Below are positions 51,803 to 60,407 of a DNA stretch of 64,000 nt, piece by piece. The notes under the pieces are model-generated. The model ran no database searches and had not been told where the DNA came from. It was given only the letters and a program-made list of their open reading frames with translations. The stretch is from Pseudoalteromonas xiamenensis (GTDB lineage: Bacteria > Pseudomonadota > Gammaproteobacteria > Enterobacterales > Alteromonadaceae). Both the position numbers and the translations under genes were made by a program. Every line of letters starts with the position of its first letter. The first letter of the stretch is position 1. The stretch is from the NCBI RefSeq assembly GCF_030994125.1, contig NZ_CP099917.1, forward strand, positions 3,394,001 to 3,458,000, given 5' to 3'.

Positions 51803-53126
51803 TAGTTTGGTGCTCTTGGTATTATTTATTAGTAGTGGAGTGTTCATTTGGTTAGGCATGTCTATTTGCAGACGTTTTGCAATCCAGTTTTCACCGCGTC
51901 AGTTACAATTATTAGTACTGTTAAACTGTACAGTCACGTACCTTTGTTTTAGTTCGCCATCTCCTAATTTACCTAACTTGAACGCGACATCGTTTCAGCG
52001 TATCTCTTTAGTCAACACCTTAGACGTCGTTGAAAATCAAACAGGCATTATACTTGGGAGTGGGCAGGACACGATTTTACTCATCTTATCCGTCCTTGCA
52101 ATAAGCTTGATAAACCTGATGCGTCTACTTTATCGGCAATGGTTGTTTAGGTGTCGATTACGTCGTGCATCTGTATTGGGACATGCACTTTACGAATCAA
52201 ATGAAATGCCAAGTGCATTTGCAATAGGGTGGTGGCAACCGAAAATTTACGTACCAAGCTATTTTCATCAGTTAACGACTGTGCAGCAGCAAGTGGTTGT
52301 AACACACGAACAAACGCATATTCATTTTAGGGATCCGTTGTGGCTATCGCTATTCTCAGTCTTAAAGTCATTGCTGTGGTTCAACCCGCTTTTTCGTGCG
52401 TTACCGGTTTGGTATAACGAAGCGATAGAATTTCGCTGTGATAAGAATGTCGTAAAGCATTTGGTTCGACATCATGAGCTTTCGTTCACGGATGCGAGTC
52501 GTTTATATGCAAACACCATTATTGAAAATCTAAAATTCGCAAAACAACAACCGAAATATCATTTGCATCAAGCCATTGCAGCACATGCATTACCAAATAA
52601 CGTGATTGAAGAACGGATCAAAGTAATTGTACGTCCAAAATCAACTCACTCTACTGTGCTCTCAATGGTGTTTGTAAGCTTATTGTGTGCACTTTCATTT
52701 ATTCCTTCCGCGGGTGCTAGGTTGGTTTCACAGGAAATCAGTGATTGGGTCATTCCCGTAGTTAAGCCAAATATCAGCAGTCGATTTGGTCATGTGCACC
52801 CTGTCCGTAATAACAATCCTCATCGCGGTGTTGACTTTGCAGCGCCAGTGGGGACACCTGTTTTAGCCGCTAAATTTGGCCGAGTTCGTATTGCGGATAA
52901 CCAGACTTACCCTGAAGGTTTCGGAAATGTCATCGTAATTGAACATGATGTTCAGGTTCAGTCTGTTTATGCTCACTTAGACTCCATCGACGTTAAAGTT
53001 GGCAGCTACGTTTTAGCAGGTCAAATAATAGGTACGGTTGGACAAACTGGGAAGGTAACAGGACCTCATCTTCATTTTGAAATTCATGAAAACAACCGAG
53101 TCGTAAACCCTATAAAATTGGATTAA
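51795..53126 (+). CDS. BlaR1-like M56 membrane protease fused to an M23 peptidase domain
   Basis: 443 residues from the ATG at 51795. Membrane helices near 5-25, 37-53 and 94-110 are followed by an M56 zinc protease site, H171-EQT-H175 (VVVTHEQTHIHF) with WFNPLF and NEAIEFRCDKNV downstream. A fourth helix lies at about 286-305. The C-terminal 120 residues are an M23 (LytM) domain: H343-xxx-D347 (HRGVDFAAP), H394 (VYAHLDS) and H425-L-H427 (GPHLHFEIHE), all metal ligands kept. In BlaR1 this extracytoplasmic place holds a beta-lactam sensor. The fusion suggests a peptidoglycan-responsive signalling protease. Confidence 0.9.
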   Translation: MTDSLVLLVLFISSGVFIWLGMSICRRFAIQFSPRQLQLLVLLNCTVTYLCFSSPSPNLPNLNATSFQRISLVNTLDVVENQTGIILGSGQDTILLILSVLAISLINLMRLLYRQWLFRCRLRRASVLGHALYESNEMPSAFAIGWWQPKIYVPSYFHQLTTVQQQVVVTHEQTHIHFRDPLWLSLFSVLKSLLWFNPLFRALPVWYNEAIEFRCDKNVVKHLVRHHELSFTDASRLYANTIIENLKFAKQQPKYHLHQAIAAHALPNNVIEERIKVIVRPKSTHSTVLSMVFVSLLCALSFIPSAGARLVSQEISDWVIPVVKPNISSRFGHVHPVRNNNPHRGVDFAAPVGTPVLAAKFGRVRIADNQTYPEGFGNVIVIEHDVQVQSVYAHLDSIDVKVGSYVLAGQIIGTVGQTGKVTGPHLHFEIHENNRVVNPIKLD

Positions 53127-53128
53127 AC

Positions 53129-54435
53129 ATGAAAAAGTTAAACACGAAGTCCCTTACCAAATTGGTAAAAGGGCTAGGATTTTGCGTGCTTTTTTCTTAC
53201 AAGGTTGTGAGGGGGAAGAAAATGCAACACCAACTGCAGTTAAAAACACCGACGTTGTTAATGAGAAAGTCGAATCGCAAGCCGTGATTTTGGAGCCTGA
53301 CTTAGATGGATTTCCGGAACGTGAAATGGTTCATCAAGCGATTTTAACTTTACAGTCAGGTCAAACATTAACGTCATTGTTTGAGCCGTTGGGGGTTTCT
53401 GCTAAAGAACTCTATTTGTTTGCAAAACTGGTCTCACCCGAAATTAAAGTGAATAAACTAAAGTCGGGGGTGCAATTTGCAATTACACAGGAGCACAATG
53501 TTCTTACAAAAATATGCATGAAAAGCAGTTTTGAAAAGGAAATTTGTTTAGTTAAAGTGGATTCTGAATGGCTTCGCGAAGATCAGCATTTTGAGGTCAC
53601 AAGCCAATATGCCACTGCGTCTGTTCGAATCGAGTCGAGTTTGTATGAGTTAGTCAGCAACACAAATGTCTCTATGGATGTGTTTAACCAACTGATGTTG
53701 GCGCTTTCTCACTTTGTGGATTTTCAACGAGATATTCGGCAAGGTGACACACTCAATATTGTCTATGAAGTACTTGAAAATAGCCGAGGAGAGCAGCTGA
53801 TCGGAGAGCTGCAACAAGTTGCCTTAGTGGGACAATTACACCAGCTTGCGCTTTACCGTTTCACTGATGACGAGGGAAACAGCGCGTTTTACCATAAAGA
53901 TGGCACGCTGGCACAAAGTTTTCTTTTGAAAACGCCAGTGGATGGGGCCAAGTTATCTTCTAAATTTGGCAAGCGGCATCACCCCGTACTTGGTTATACA
54001 CGTGTACACAAAGGGTTAGATTTTAGTGCGCCACTCGGCACACCAGTTATGGCGGCGGGAAATGGCAAAATCGTGCACGCGAGTCGAGCCGGTAGCTTCG
54101 GCAACATGGTAAAAATTAAACATAATAATGGTTACACCACGTTATATGCCCACCTCAAAGGCTTTGGCAACGCCATCAAAGTAGGCAAAAAAGTCAAGCA
54201 GGGGCAAGTTATTGGGTATCTTGGTAATACGGGATTGAGTCAAAGTCGCCACCTTCACTATGAAGTTCATCAATTTGATAAAGCCATTAATCCACTTTCA
54301 TTAAAAGGCGTGAGTGATGTGCAATTAACCGCCCGTGAAAAACCACAATTTAATGCTTGGGTTACTAAAATGGATGCCTTACACTCCGCTACTGTGAGCA
54401 TGATCGATGTCTCTCAAATAACGGAAGAAGAATAA
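53129..54435 (+). CDS. M23-family endopeptidase lipoprotein (MepM-like), signal peptide out of frame
   Basis: The main frame covers 53182-54435: an N-terminal domain (TLQSGQTLTSLFEPLGVSAKELYLFAKLV) and an M23 domain with FGKRHHPVLGYTRVHKGLDFSAP, YTTLYAHLKGF and RHLHYEVHQF. It has no usable start of its own. The ATG at 53129, three bases past the previous stop, encodes MKKLNTKSLTKLVKGLGFCVL in another frame. Adding one T to the T6 at 53190-53195 fuses them into a lipoprotein signal ending FFLQGCEG. It cleaves peptide cross-links in peptidoglycan. Third gene of the BlaI-like operon, so it is a likely output. Confidence 0.85.
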
Positions 54436-54437
54436 AA

Positions 54438-55016
54438 ATGTTTGAACAACCCTCTGAATTGAAAGGGGCGCACGTCACCCTTGAACTCTTAAGTGAAGCA
54501 CATATAGAAGCGTTGGAAGTCGCAGTTATGGACGGCCAACATTTCAATCTTTGGTATGCGAATGTGCCCAAACCACAAGAAATGAGCGCGTATGTTTTAA
54601 ACGCGATGGAGATGGCAAAAAAGGGCAATATTGCCTACGCAGTACGTGATAATCAAACCGCTCAGGTGGTAGGTACTACGCGCTATTACGACGTAAGTCA
54701 TGAACATAAGCGGGCCTGTATAGGTTACACGTGGTATGCGGATGCAGTTAGACGCACCGCGGTAAACACAGAATGTAAGTTAATGCTGTTGGCTCAATTG
54801 TTTGAACGAGAAAAGGCCATCGCAGCGGAGTTTAGAACACATGTGTTTAATCAGGCTTCGCGACAAGCGATAGAGCGTCTAGGTGCCAAGCAGGATGGGA
54901 TTTTGCGCAGCCATCAAATTTTGAAGGATGGTTCAATCCGAGATACGGCAGTGTATTCAATTTTGGCCCATGAATGGCCTAGTGTGAAAAATCATCTGCT
55001 CTCTAAGTTCAGATAA
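54438..55016 (+). CDS. GNAT N-acetyltransferase, RimJ/RimL type
   Basis: 192 residues. It starts GAHVTLELLSEAHIEALEVA, a RimJ/RimL-type opening; VVGTTRYYDVSHEHKRACIGYTWY and VNTECKLMLLAQLFEREKAIAAEFRTHVFNQASRQAIERLGAKQDG form the acetyl-CoA core and the ERLGAK turn. RHQ-type substrate residues cannot be read. It lies 2 bases after the M23 gene stop, hence probably co-transcribed. Confidence 0.9.
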   Translation: MFEQPSELKGAHVTLELLSEAHIEALEVAVMDGQHFNLWYANVPKPQEMSAYVLNAMEMAKKGNIAYAVRDNQTAQVVGTTRYYDVSHEHKRACIGYTWYADAVRRTAVNTECKLMLLAQLFEREKAIAAEFRTHVFNQASRQAIERLGAKQDGILRSHQILKDGSIRDTAVYSILAHEWPSVKNHLLSKFR

Positions 55017-55069
55017 GGTTTCAATTTTCCTATCTGCAGTCATTTTTGTTTTAATTCCATACCTTTAAC

Positions 55070-55101
55070 GCGACAGAAAGTGAGTCTGTCGCAATCACTT
55101 T
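55070..55101. promoter_or_regulatory. Two mutually exclusive stem-loops
   Basis: GCGACAG (55070-55076) pairs with CTGTCGC (55086-55092). AAAGTGA (55077-55083), inside that loop, pairs with TCACTTT (55095-55101), and the CTGTCGC arm is then in the second loop. The two hairpins cannot form together. Located in the 226-base gap between two GNAT genes; no other gene was seen there. Confidence 0.45.
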
Positions 55102-55242
55102 GCTATCCGAAATTTGCCTACCTAATCTCAGATTTACGTTCCAAACTTACGGCTCACCCATTGATATGGTCATAAAAGCAAAGGAGTTTAACGTTTGTTT
55201 GGAAGCGCACGTTGAGTGTTAATTCAGAAATAAGGAAATCCC

Positions 55243-55761
55243 ATGCGGTTAGTGTCACCCTGCGAAGAACTCGAATTCGCTTTTCAAGCATTCTTAGCTG
55301 ATTTTAAAGCACGAGACCCTGACAATGCGGCATTTTATCAATCTAATCTGCCATTTTCTGAATATGTTGAGTGGTTACAAGCTCAACAATATAAAAACCA
55401 AGGAGATATGCCACCGTGCCATCATTTTTGGTTTTGTGATGAAATAAATCAAATTGTTGGCGCGATAAGAATTCGACATCATATCGAGAGTCCTTTTTTA
55501 AAAAGGGAGGTGGGGCATATCGGATACGACGTCGCACCGAGCTTTCGCGGCAGAGGAGTCGCGACAAAAATGCTAAAACAAGCCTTGATTGCAGCGAAAA
55601 ACTTGGGGTTAGACAAAGTCCTTGTTATTGCAGATAAAACAAATCGGGCGTCACAACAAGTGATCGAGCGCAATGGTGGTAAGAAATGGGTGGCAGCTGA
55701 CCAAAACCCCGAGTTAATCTATTACTGGTGTCATACTCATTCAGTGTCAAATTCACGCTGA
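55243..55761 (+). CDS. GNAT-family N-acetyltransferase
   Basis: 172 residues. AIRIRHHIESPFLKREVGHIGYDVAPSFRGRGVATKMLKQAL contains the central strand and the acetyl-CoA loop R-G-R-G-V-A-T, followed by VLVIADKTNRASQQVIERNGG. It resembles the uncharacterised COG3981-like GNATs that begin with a polar PCEELEFAF helix. Substrate unknown. An AAGGAAAT ribosome site precedes the ATG. Confidence 0.9.
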   Translation: MRLVSPCEELEFAFQAFLADFKARDPDNAAFYQSNLPFSEYVEWLQAQQYKNQGDMPPCHHFWFCDEINQIVGAIRIRHHIESPFLKREVGHIGYDVAPSFRGRGVATKMLKQALIAAKNLGLDKVLVIADKTNRASQQVIERNGGKKWVAADQNPELIYYWCHTHSVSNSR

Positions 55762-55791
55762 TTGTTTTCAAACTTTTAGAACGGCAAGGAG

Positions 55792-56370
55792 TTGTTTATG
55801 TTTGAACCTAACCCGATGCCAAAATCTCTTCATGAGGTATTTGGCAAACAACAAAGTCCATTTGAAATAGCGGCTACATTCGTATTTGGTGTGGTCGGTA
55901 CGTTATTTATTTGGTTGTATTTCTATACACCGTGGCTTGAACCGAGCAATTCGGTCAGCCCTTGGCGTGTTGTTATTGCACACATCATTCTAGCGGATGT
56001 CCTTTGCGGTTGTCTGGCAAATTTCACTCGTGGGACAAATCGCTATTACATGGAAAACGAGAAACGTCGCTGGTGGTTTATTGCCTCTCATGTTCATATT
56101 CTTCTCTTTGCTTTGTTATTGAATGCGTTTTTGCTTGAAGCGAGTTTTGTGTGGGTAGTGACCATTTTAATGGCTACTTTAGTTAACTTGTTGAACGGTC
56201 ACCGTTTGCAATTGTTTGTTGCTGGGTTGTGTTTAGCTGTTGGCTTACTGTTTGTTTCTGCTCTCGATTTATCGCGTTGGATGTTTGTTGCCAGTTTTTT
56301 GTTTATGACGAAAGTTGCCTTCAGTTTTCCTGTAGTTCATTACCCTGATGAGAGCGAGCTTATAAAATAG
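55792..56370 (+). CDS. Integral membrane protein of unknown function
   Basis: 192 residues with about five membrane helices (near 30-48, 65-82, 100-118, 121-138, 142-180), a cytoplasmic N-terminus (PNPMPKSLHEVFGKQQSP) and little extramembrane sequence. I do not recognise a family and no charged transport motif is visible. The start is at 55792 or the second methionine at 55798; AAGGAG lies at 55783. It is upstream of the di-haem peroxidase on the same strand, with an inverted repeat between them. Confidence 0.7.
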   Translation: MFMFEPNPMPKSLHEVFGKQQSPFEIAATFVFGVVGTLFIWLYFYTPWLEPSNSVSPWRVVIAHIILADVLCGCLANFTRGTNRYYMENEKRRWWFIASHVHILLFALLLNAFLLEASFVWVVTILMATLVNLLNGHRLQLFVAGLCLAVGLLFVSALDLSRWMFVASFLFMTKVAFSFPVVHYPDESELIK

Positions 56371-56391
56371 GCTTTGTTGTATTATTTTTGC

Positions 56392-56414
56392 ATTGTGCAT
56401 ATTGTTTGCACAAT
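56392..56414. promoter_or_regulatory. Inverted repeat before the di-haem peroxidase gene
   Basis: ATTGTGCA and TGCACAAT flank a 7-base spacer, 43 bases before the peroxidase start. It has no T-run, so an operator for the peroxidase–BaeSR operon is possible. Confidence 0.4.
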
Positions 56415-56456
56415 TCTGGTTCATCTTCATGGTAAGGATACCGTTGGAGAAGAACA

Positions 56457-57995
56457 ATGAACGTCATGAAACAGGCTTTAGCGATAGGAATTTTATCAAC
56501 CGCGGTTGTGAGTTTACCGAGTGTAGCAGCGTTTGCACCGAGACCTTTACCACCACCGCCTCCGCCACGTAACCCGCCTCCACCAACGGTAGAGACTGGT
56601 GCATTAGACGATACACTGGCGACAATTATTCAAAATCAAGGGCTGACAGGTGTTATCCCTGCTGCAGAACATCAGCCACATATTAGCGACCCGATTGCTC
56701 AACTTGGAATGAAACTGTTCTTTACCAAAGGGATCGGTGGCGAAAAGTCGGTTGCTTGTGCAAGCTGTCATCATCCATCGCTCGGCGGCACGGATTCGTT
56801 GTCGTTAGCCGTTGGCGTGAATGCTGTTCGAGAAGACGTTGTAGGACCTGGTCGACGTCCTGTGGATGAGGAAATTAATATTCCTCGCAACTCTCCCACT
56901 GTGTTTAACACAGGACTCGCACCGCGAGCGCTTTTCTGGGATGGGCGTGTTGAGCGAGTGACTCAGACACAACCGGATGGCAGTGTTGCAACGGGTGTTA
57001 GCACGCCAGATTCTGGTTTAGGTGTAATTGATGTGGCTGTACCGGATAATCTAGTCGATGCGTTATCTCGTTTTCCAGTCACGTCTACGGAGGAAATGCG
57101 AGGTACTGGATTTCCAGAGGCGACAACTACCGCAGAAATTCGCCAACACATTGCTTCTCGAATTGGGGATTATGGTTCAGAAGAAGGCGATTTAGCGACG
57201 AATGATTGGCTTACTGAATTCAGAAGTGCGTTTAATTCGAATGAAAGCCGAGAATCGTTAATCACGTTTGACAGTGTTGCAATGGCGCTAAGCAGCTACC
57301 AACAATCCATGACCTTTGTAGATACGGACTGGCACCGTTATGTTCGAGGTGACAAAGCCGCATTAAATGACGCGCAAAAACGCGGCGCAGTTTTATTCTT
57401 TACACCGCAAAACCAAGGTGGAGCAGGTTGTGTTGGATGTCATAGTGGCGAGCGATTCACCAATGACGGTTTCTTTAACTTAGCGTTTCCACAGCTTGGT
57501 CCTGGAAAGGAAGCCGATCACAGTGATAAAGGTCGAGGTTTACTGTCAAACGTACCTCGCGATCAGTTTGCTTTTAAAGTACCAAGTTTGATTAACGTCT
57601 CTCTTACAGCACCTTACGGACATGCTGGGGCTTACCGTAACTTGCCGGAAGTGGTACGCCATTATACCAATCCACCTGCGAGTGTTGATGCGTTCTTTGC
57701 AAGAGGAGGAGCATGTAGCCTTCGTCAGTTCAGTCGCTTTACCGATTGTGAGACTTTGAACCAAAATGCAATTGAAAACTCGGAAGAAGCATTGCGTTTA
57801 CTTGGGCAGTCACCTTTCCAGCCTGCGCGACTAAACCAAGCGCAACAACAGGATTTGGTGGCGTTCTTAGAATCACTTACTGATCATTGTGCGAAAGATA
57901 AAACGTGTATTTCTCAATTTATTCCTAGCAATCAACAAACTAATCCTGATAATTTAAGGCTTAATGCAACCGATGGGCGAGGCAATCCGCTTTAA
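56457..57995 (+). CDS. Di-haem cytochrome c peroxidase / MauG-family protein
   Basis: 512 residues. Signal peptide to about residue 25, then a proline-rich stretch (RPLPPPPPPRNPPPP). Two haem c sites: CASCH at 101-105 and CVGCH at 325-329. The intervening part has NSPTVFNTGLAPRALFWDGR and VPSLINVSLTAPYGHAGAYRNLPEVVRHY, standard for bacterial di-haem peroxidases and MauG relatives. It acts in the periplasm on H2O2 or an oxidisable protein; which one is not clear. Two bases separate it from a BaeS-type kinase gene, a linkage that suggests it is controlled by or signals to that kinase. Confidence 0.9.
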   Translation: MNVMKQALAIGILSTAVVSLPSVAAFAPRPLPPPPPPRNPPPPTVETGALDDTLATIIQNQGLTGVIPAAEHQPHISDPIAQLGMKLFFTKGIGGEKSVACASCHHPSLGGTDSLSLAVGVNAVREDVVGPGRRPVDEEINIPRNSPTVFNTGLAPRALFWDGRVERVTQTQPDGSVATGVSTPDSGLGVIDVAVPDNLVDALSRFPVTSTEEMRGTGFPEATTTAEIRQHIASRIGDYGSEEGDLATNDWLTEFRSAFNSNESRESLITFDSVAMALSSYQQSMTFVDTDWHRYVRGDKAALNDAQKRGAVLFFTPQNQGGAGCVGCHSGERFTNDGFFNLAFPQLGPGKEADHSDKGRGLLSNVPRDQFAFKVPSLINVSLTAPYGHAGAYRNLPEVVRHYTNPPASVDAFFARGGACSLRQFSRFTDCETLNQNAIENSEEALRLLGQSPFQPARLNQAQQQDLVAFLESLTDHCAKDKTCISQFIPSNQQTNPDNLRLNATDGRGNPL

Positions 57996-57996
57996 A

Positions 57997-59646
57997 ATGT
58001 TGAACTCGATTCGAGCCAAACTACTTGTAATGATCTTAGCAGCCAATACGCTTGTCGTATTGGCTATTTTTATTGCGAATCAAATCGCGTTCGAAAAGAG
58101 TTTTTCTCAATACATTCAAGGTACTGCTCGGGTATCGTTGATTCCCGTCATTGAGGCATTCGTTAAAGAGCTAAAGCAACAACAAAACGTTGACTGGATC
58201 CATCCAGGCAGTGAGCCGTTTGAAGCTATTGTGATGGTTTATCGCCAAAAAGGGGATCTTTCCCCCAGTGCCATACAGCGCAGAAATGAGCTTGGATATC
58301 AACAAAATCAACAGGATGGTTTCGCAAGAAGGCCACCACCACCTCCGCCACCAAGAGACGATCAGCAAGGTGAACGGCCAAGACGTCCGCGGTTCGATGA
58401 CAATAATGGCTTTCAGAGACCGCGAGCCGAAGATGAAGGTCGACTAAGAAGACCGCGACCTGAAGATGAAGACGAGTTCCGCCGGCCTCGCGATGATTCA
58501 GGATTCGAACCAAGACCACCAAGACGAGGCGCGGGTGAAGAACGTTTGATGTTTAAAACAGCGTCGAACCTAATTATTCTTGGTACTGAGCGTATGGCGG
58601 AATCCGCACTTTGGATCCCGTTACGCGAAGGCGATGATAGCGGTGAAACAGCAGGAACTGGCCGAATATTAGGTTATTTGGGCATTGAGAATGGCTCTCG
58701 CGTAAACGCAAAGTTTGATCTGCTGTTTGAAAAAGAACAACAAAGGCAGTTTACCTACATCGCAATCATTGTCCTTATATTGTCTTTCGTTGTTGCCTTG
58801 CCATTCAGTAAATACCTCGTCAAACCCATTTTAACGTTGCGGTTCAATGCACGTGAACTGGCGAGTGGAAACTATCAAGTAAAATTAAAACCCAAAAGCA
58901 AAGATGAAATTGGGCAGCTTGCACGTGATATGAATCGTCTAGCTGAAACGTTGAGCGCAAATAGGTTAGCTCAACGGCAATGGATTGCAGATATTTCCCA
59001 CGAATTACGGACACCTATCGCCGTTATTCGAGCAGAGCTCGAAGGCATGATGGATGGCATTATTGAAATGAATGACTATGCGGTTAAATCGTTGCATGAT
59101 GAAATGGCCCGCTTAACCCGTTTAGTTGACGATTTACATCAGTTGTCACTTGCAGACCGAGGCGCGCTGACTTACACCATGGCAACAATCAATGTCAGCG
59201 ATGTGGTGCGCAGAGTGTTGGATAAGCATGAGGGGATCTTGTTACAGCGTGGCTTCCAAGTGCAATTTGACGCGGTTTCTAGTGGGAAGTTACTCGGTGA
59301 CGCTGAGCGCTTAACTCAACTTTTTGATAATCTCATGCAAAATACATTGCGCTATACTGATTCAAGTGTCACTCAGCCGGGCCAAATTCAAGTTACGATT
59401 GCCGAATCGGCTGAACGTATTTTCGTCAATTGGGAAGACAGTGCGCCGGGTGTGAGTGCGGATAAAATTGAGAAACTATTTGAGCGTTTGTATCGTGTTG
59501 AAGATGATAGAAACCGAGCCTCTGGTGGTTCTGGACTCGGCTTGGCGATTTGTCGTAGCATAGTTTCAGCCCACCACGGTGAAATTCAAGCGAGAACCAG
59601 TCCATTAGGTGGTGTGTCAATGCAAATAGAGTTTTTTAAGGAGTAA
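57997..59646 (+). CDS. baeS: BaeS-like sensor histidine kinase with Arg/Pro/Asp-rich periplasmic insert
   Basis: 549 residues from the ATG at 57997 (the frame continues upstream inside the peroxidase gene). Helix 1 at 8-28, periplasmic domain 29-250, helix 2 at about 253-270, HAMP, then H335 in IADISHELRTPIAVI. The ATPase part has NLMQNTLRYTD, WEDSAPGVS and GSGLGLAICRSIV. Residues about 111-178 are low complexity: a P7 run, then repeats of RRPRxEDE type. E. coli BaeS is 467 residues; the extra length is mostly this insert. It probably senses envelope stress and pairs with the BaeR-like regulator that follows. Confidence 0.9.
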   Translation: MLNSIRAKLLVMILAANTLVVLAIFIANQIAFEKSFSQYIQGTARVSLIPVIEAFVKELKQQQNVDWIHPGSEPFEAIVMVYRQKGDLSPSAIQRRNELGYQQNQQDGFARRPPPPPPPRDDQQGERPRRPRFDDNNGFQRPRAEDEGRLRRPRPEDEDEFRRPRDDSGFEPRPPRRGAGEERLMFKTASNLIILGTERMAESALWIPLREGDDSGETAGTGRILGYLGIENGSRVNAKFDLLFEKEQQRQFTYIAIIVLILSFVVALPFSKYLVKPILTLRFNARELASGNYQVKLKPKSKDEIGQLARDMNRLAETLSANRLAQRQWIADISHELRTPIAVIRAELEGMMDGIIEMNDYAVKSLHDEMARLTRLVDDLHQLSLADRGALTYTMATINVSDVVRRVLDKHEGILLQRGFQVQFDAVSSGKLLGDAERLTQLFDNLMQNTLRYTDSSVTQPGQIQVTIAESAERIFVNWEDSAPGVSADKIEKLFERLYRVEDDRNRASGGSGLGLAICRSIVSAHHGEIQARTSPLGGVSMQIEFFKE

Positions 59647-59649
59647 TAG

Positions 59650-60333
59650 GTGTCTGAGCGCATTCTAGTAGTTGAGGACGAGAAGAAACTTGCGGATATA
59701 CTGGCGAAATACCTTGAACAGAGTAATTATTCGGTAAAAGTGGTGTACGACGGTGGTGAAGCGATTTCGGCATTTGAAGCGTTCCAACCAAACGTGGTCC
59801 TGTTGGACCTTATGCTGCCAAACGTTGATGGTATCACTATTTGTAAACACATTCGTCAACGTTCTACGGTGCCTATTGTGATGACTACCGCTAAAGTGGA
59901 AGAGGTTGATCGCCTGTTAGGGCTTGAGCTGGGTGCAGATGACTACGTGTGCAAACCTTACAGCCCAAGAGAAGTGGTTGCCCGAGTTAAAGCGATTTTG
60001 AGACGGGTATCGTTTATGCAGACACCCGTGGAAATCCAGCAAAATGAAGGGCTGGCTATTGATGAAACAACATTATTTGCCACCTTTCAGTCAAATAAAG
60101 TCAGTTTGACAGCCGTTGAATTTCAATTATTGCAAAAACTGTATATGCATCCTGGGCGAATCTATAACCGCGACCAACTTATGGATAGTATTTATGAAGA
60201 CGATCGCATTGTGAGTGACCGCACAATTGACAGTCACATAAAAAAGGTGCGGAAGAAGCTTGCGACCATCGCTCCTGAACTTGAATTCATTCATTCTATT
60301 TATGGCGTGGGTTACAAGTTCGAACATGTTTAA
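59650..60333 (+). CDS. baeR: BaeR-like response regulator
   Basis: 227 residues starting at a GTG three bases after the kinase stop. Receiver: D10/E11 region (LVVEDEKKL), D53 (VVLLDLMLPNVDG), and lysine in DDYVCKPYSPREVVARVKAILRRV, a stretch nearly shared with E. coli BaeR, as is EEVDRLLGLELGADDY. The C-terminal winged helix has TAVEFQLLQKLYMHPGRI and DRTIDSHIKKVRKKL. In E. coli BaeR activates RND efflux genes; here the co-encoded peroxidase may be a target. Confidence 0.93.
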   Translation: MSERILVVEDEKKLADILAKYLEQSNYSVKVVYDGGEAISAFEAFQPNVVLLDLMLPNVDGITICKHIRQRSTVPIVMTTAKVEEVDRLLGLELGADDYVCKPYSPREVVARVKAILRRVSFMQTPVEIQQNEGLAIDETTLFATFQSNKVSLTAVEFQLLQKLYMHPGRIYNRDQLMDSIYEDDRIVSDRTIDSHIKKVRKKLATIAPELEFIHSIYGVGYKFEHV

Positions 60334-60355
60334 TGTACTTTAACGAAATCTAAGT

Positions 60356-60387
60356 ATGGCGAAGCATGCCGTGTTATGCGTCGCCAT
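60356..60387. terminator. Hairpin between convergent baeR and phzF-family genes
   Basis: ATGGCGA and TCGCCAT form a 7-bp stem, extended after one mismatch by GCAT/ATGC. No marked T-run on either side. Confidence 0.45.
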
Positions 60388-60407
60388 TGAGCAATGACAA
60401 AAAACCA

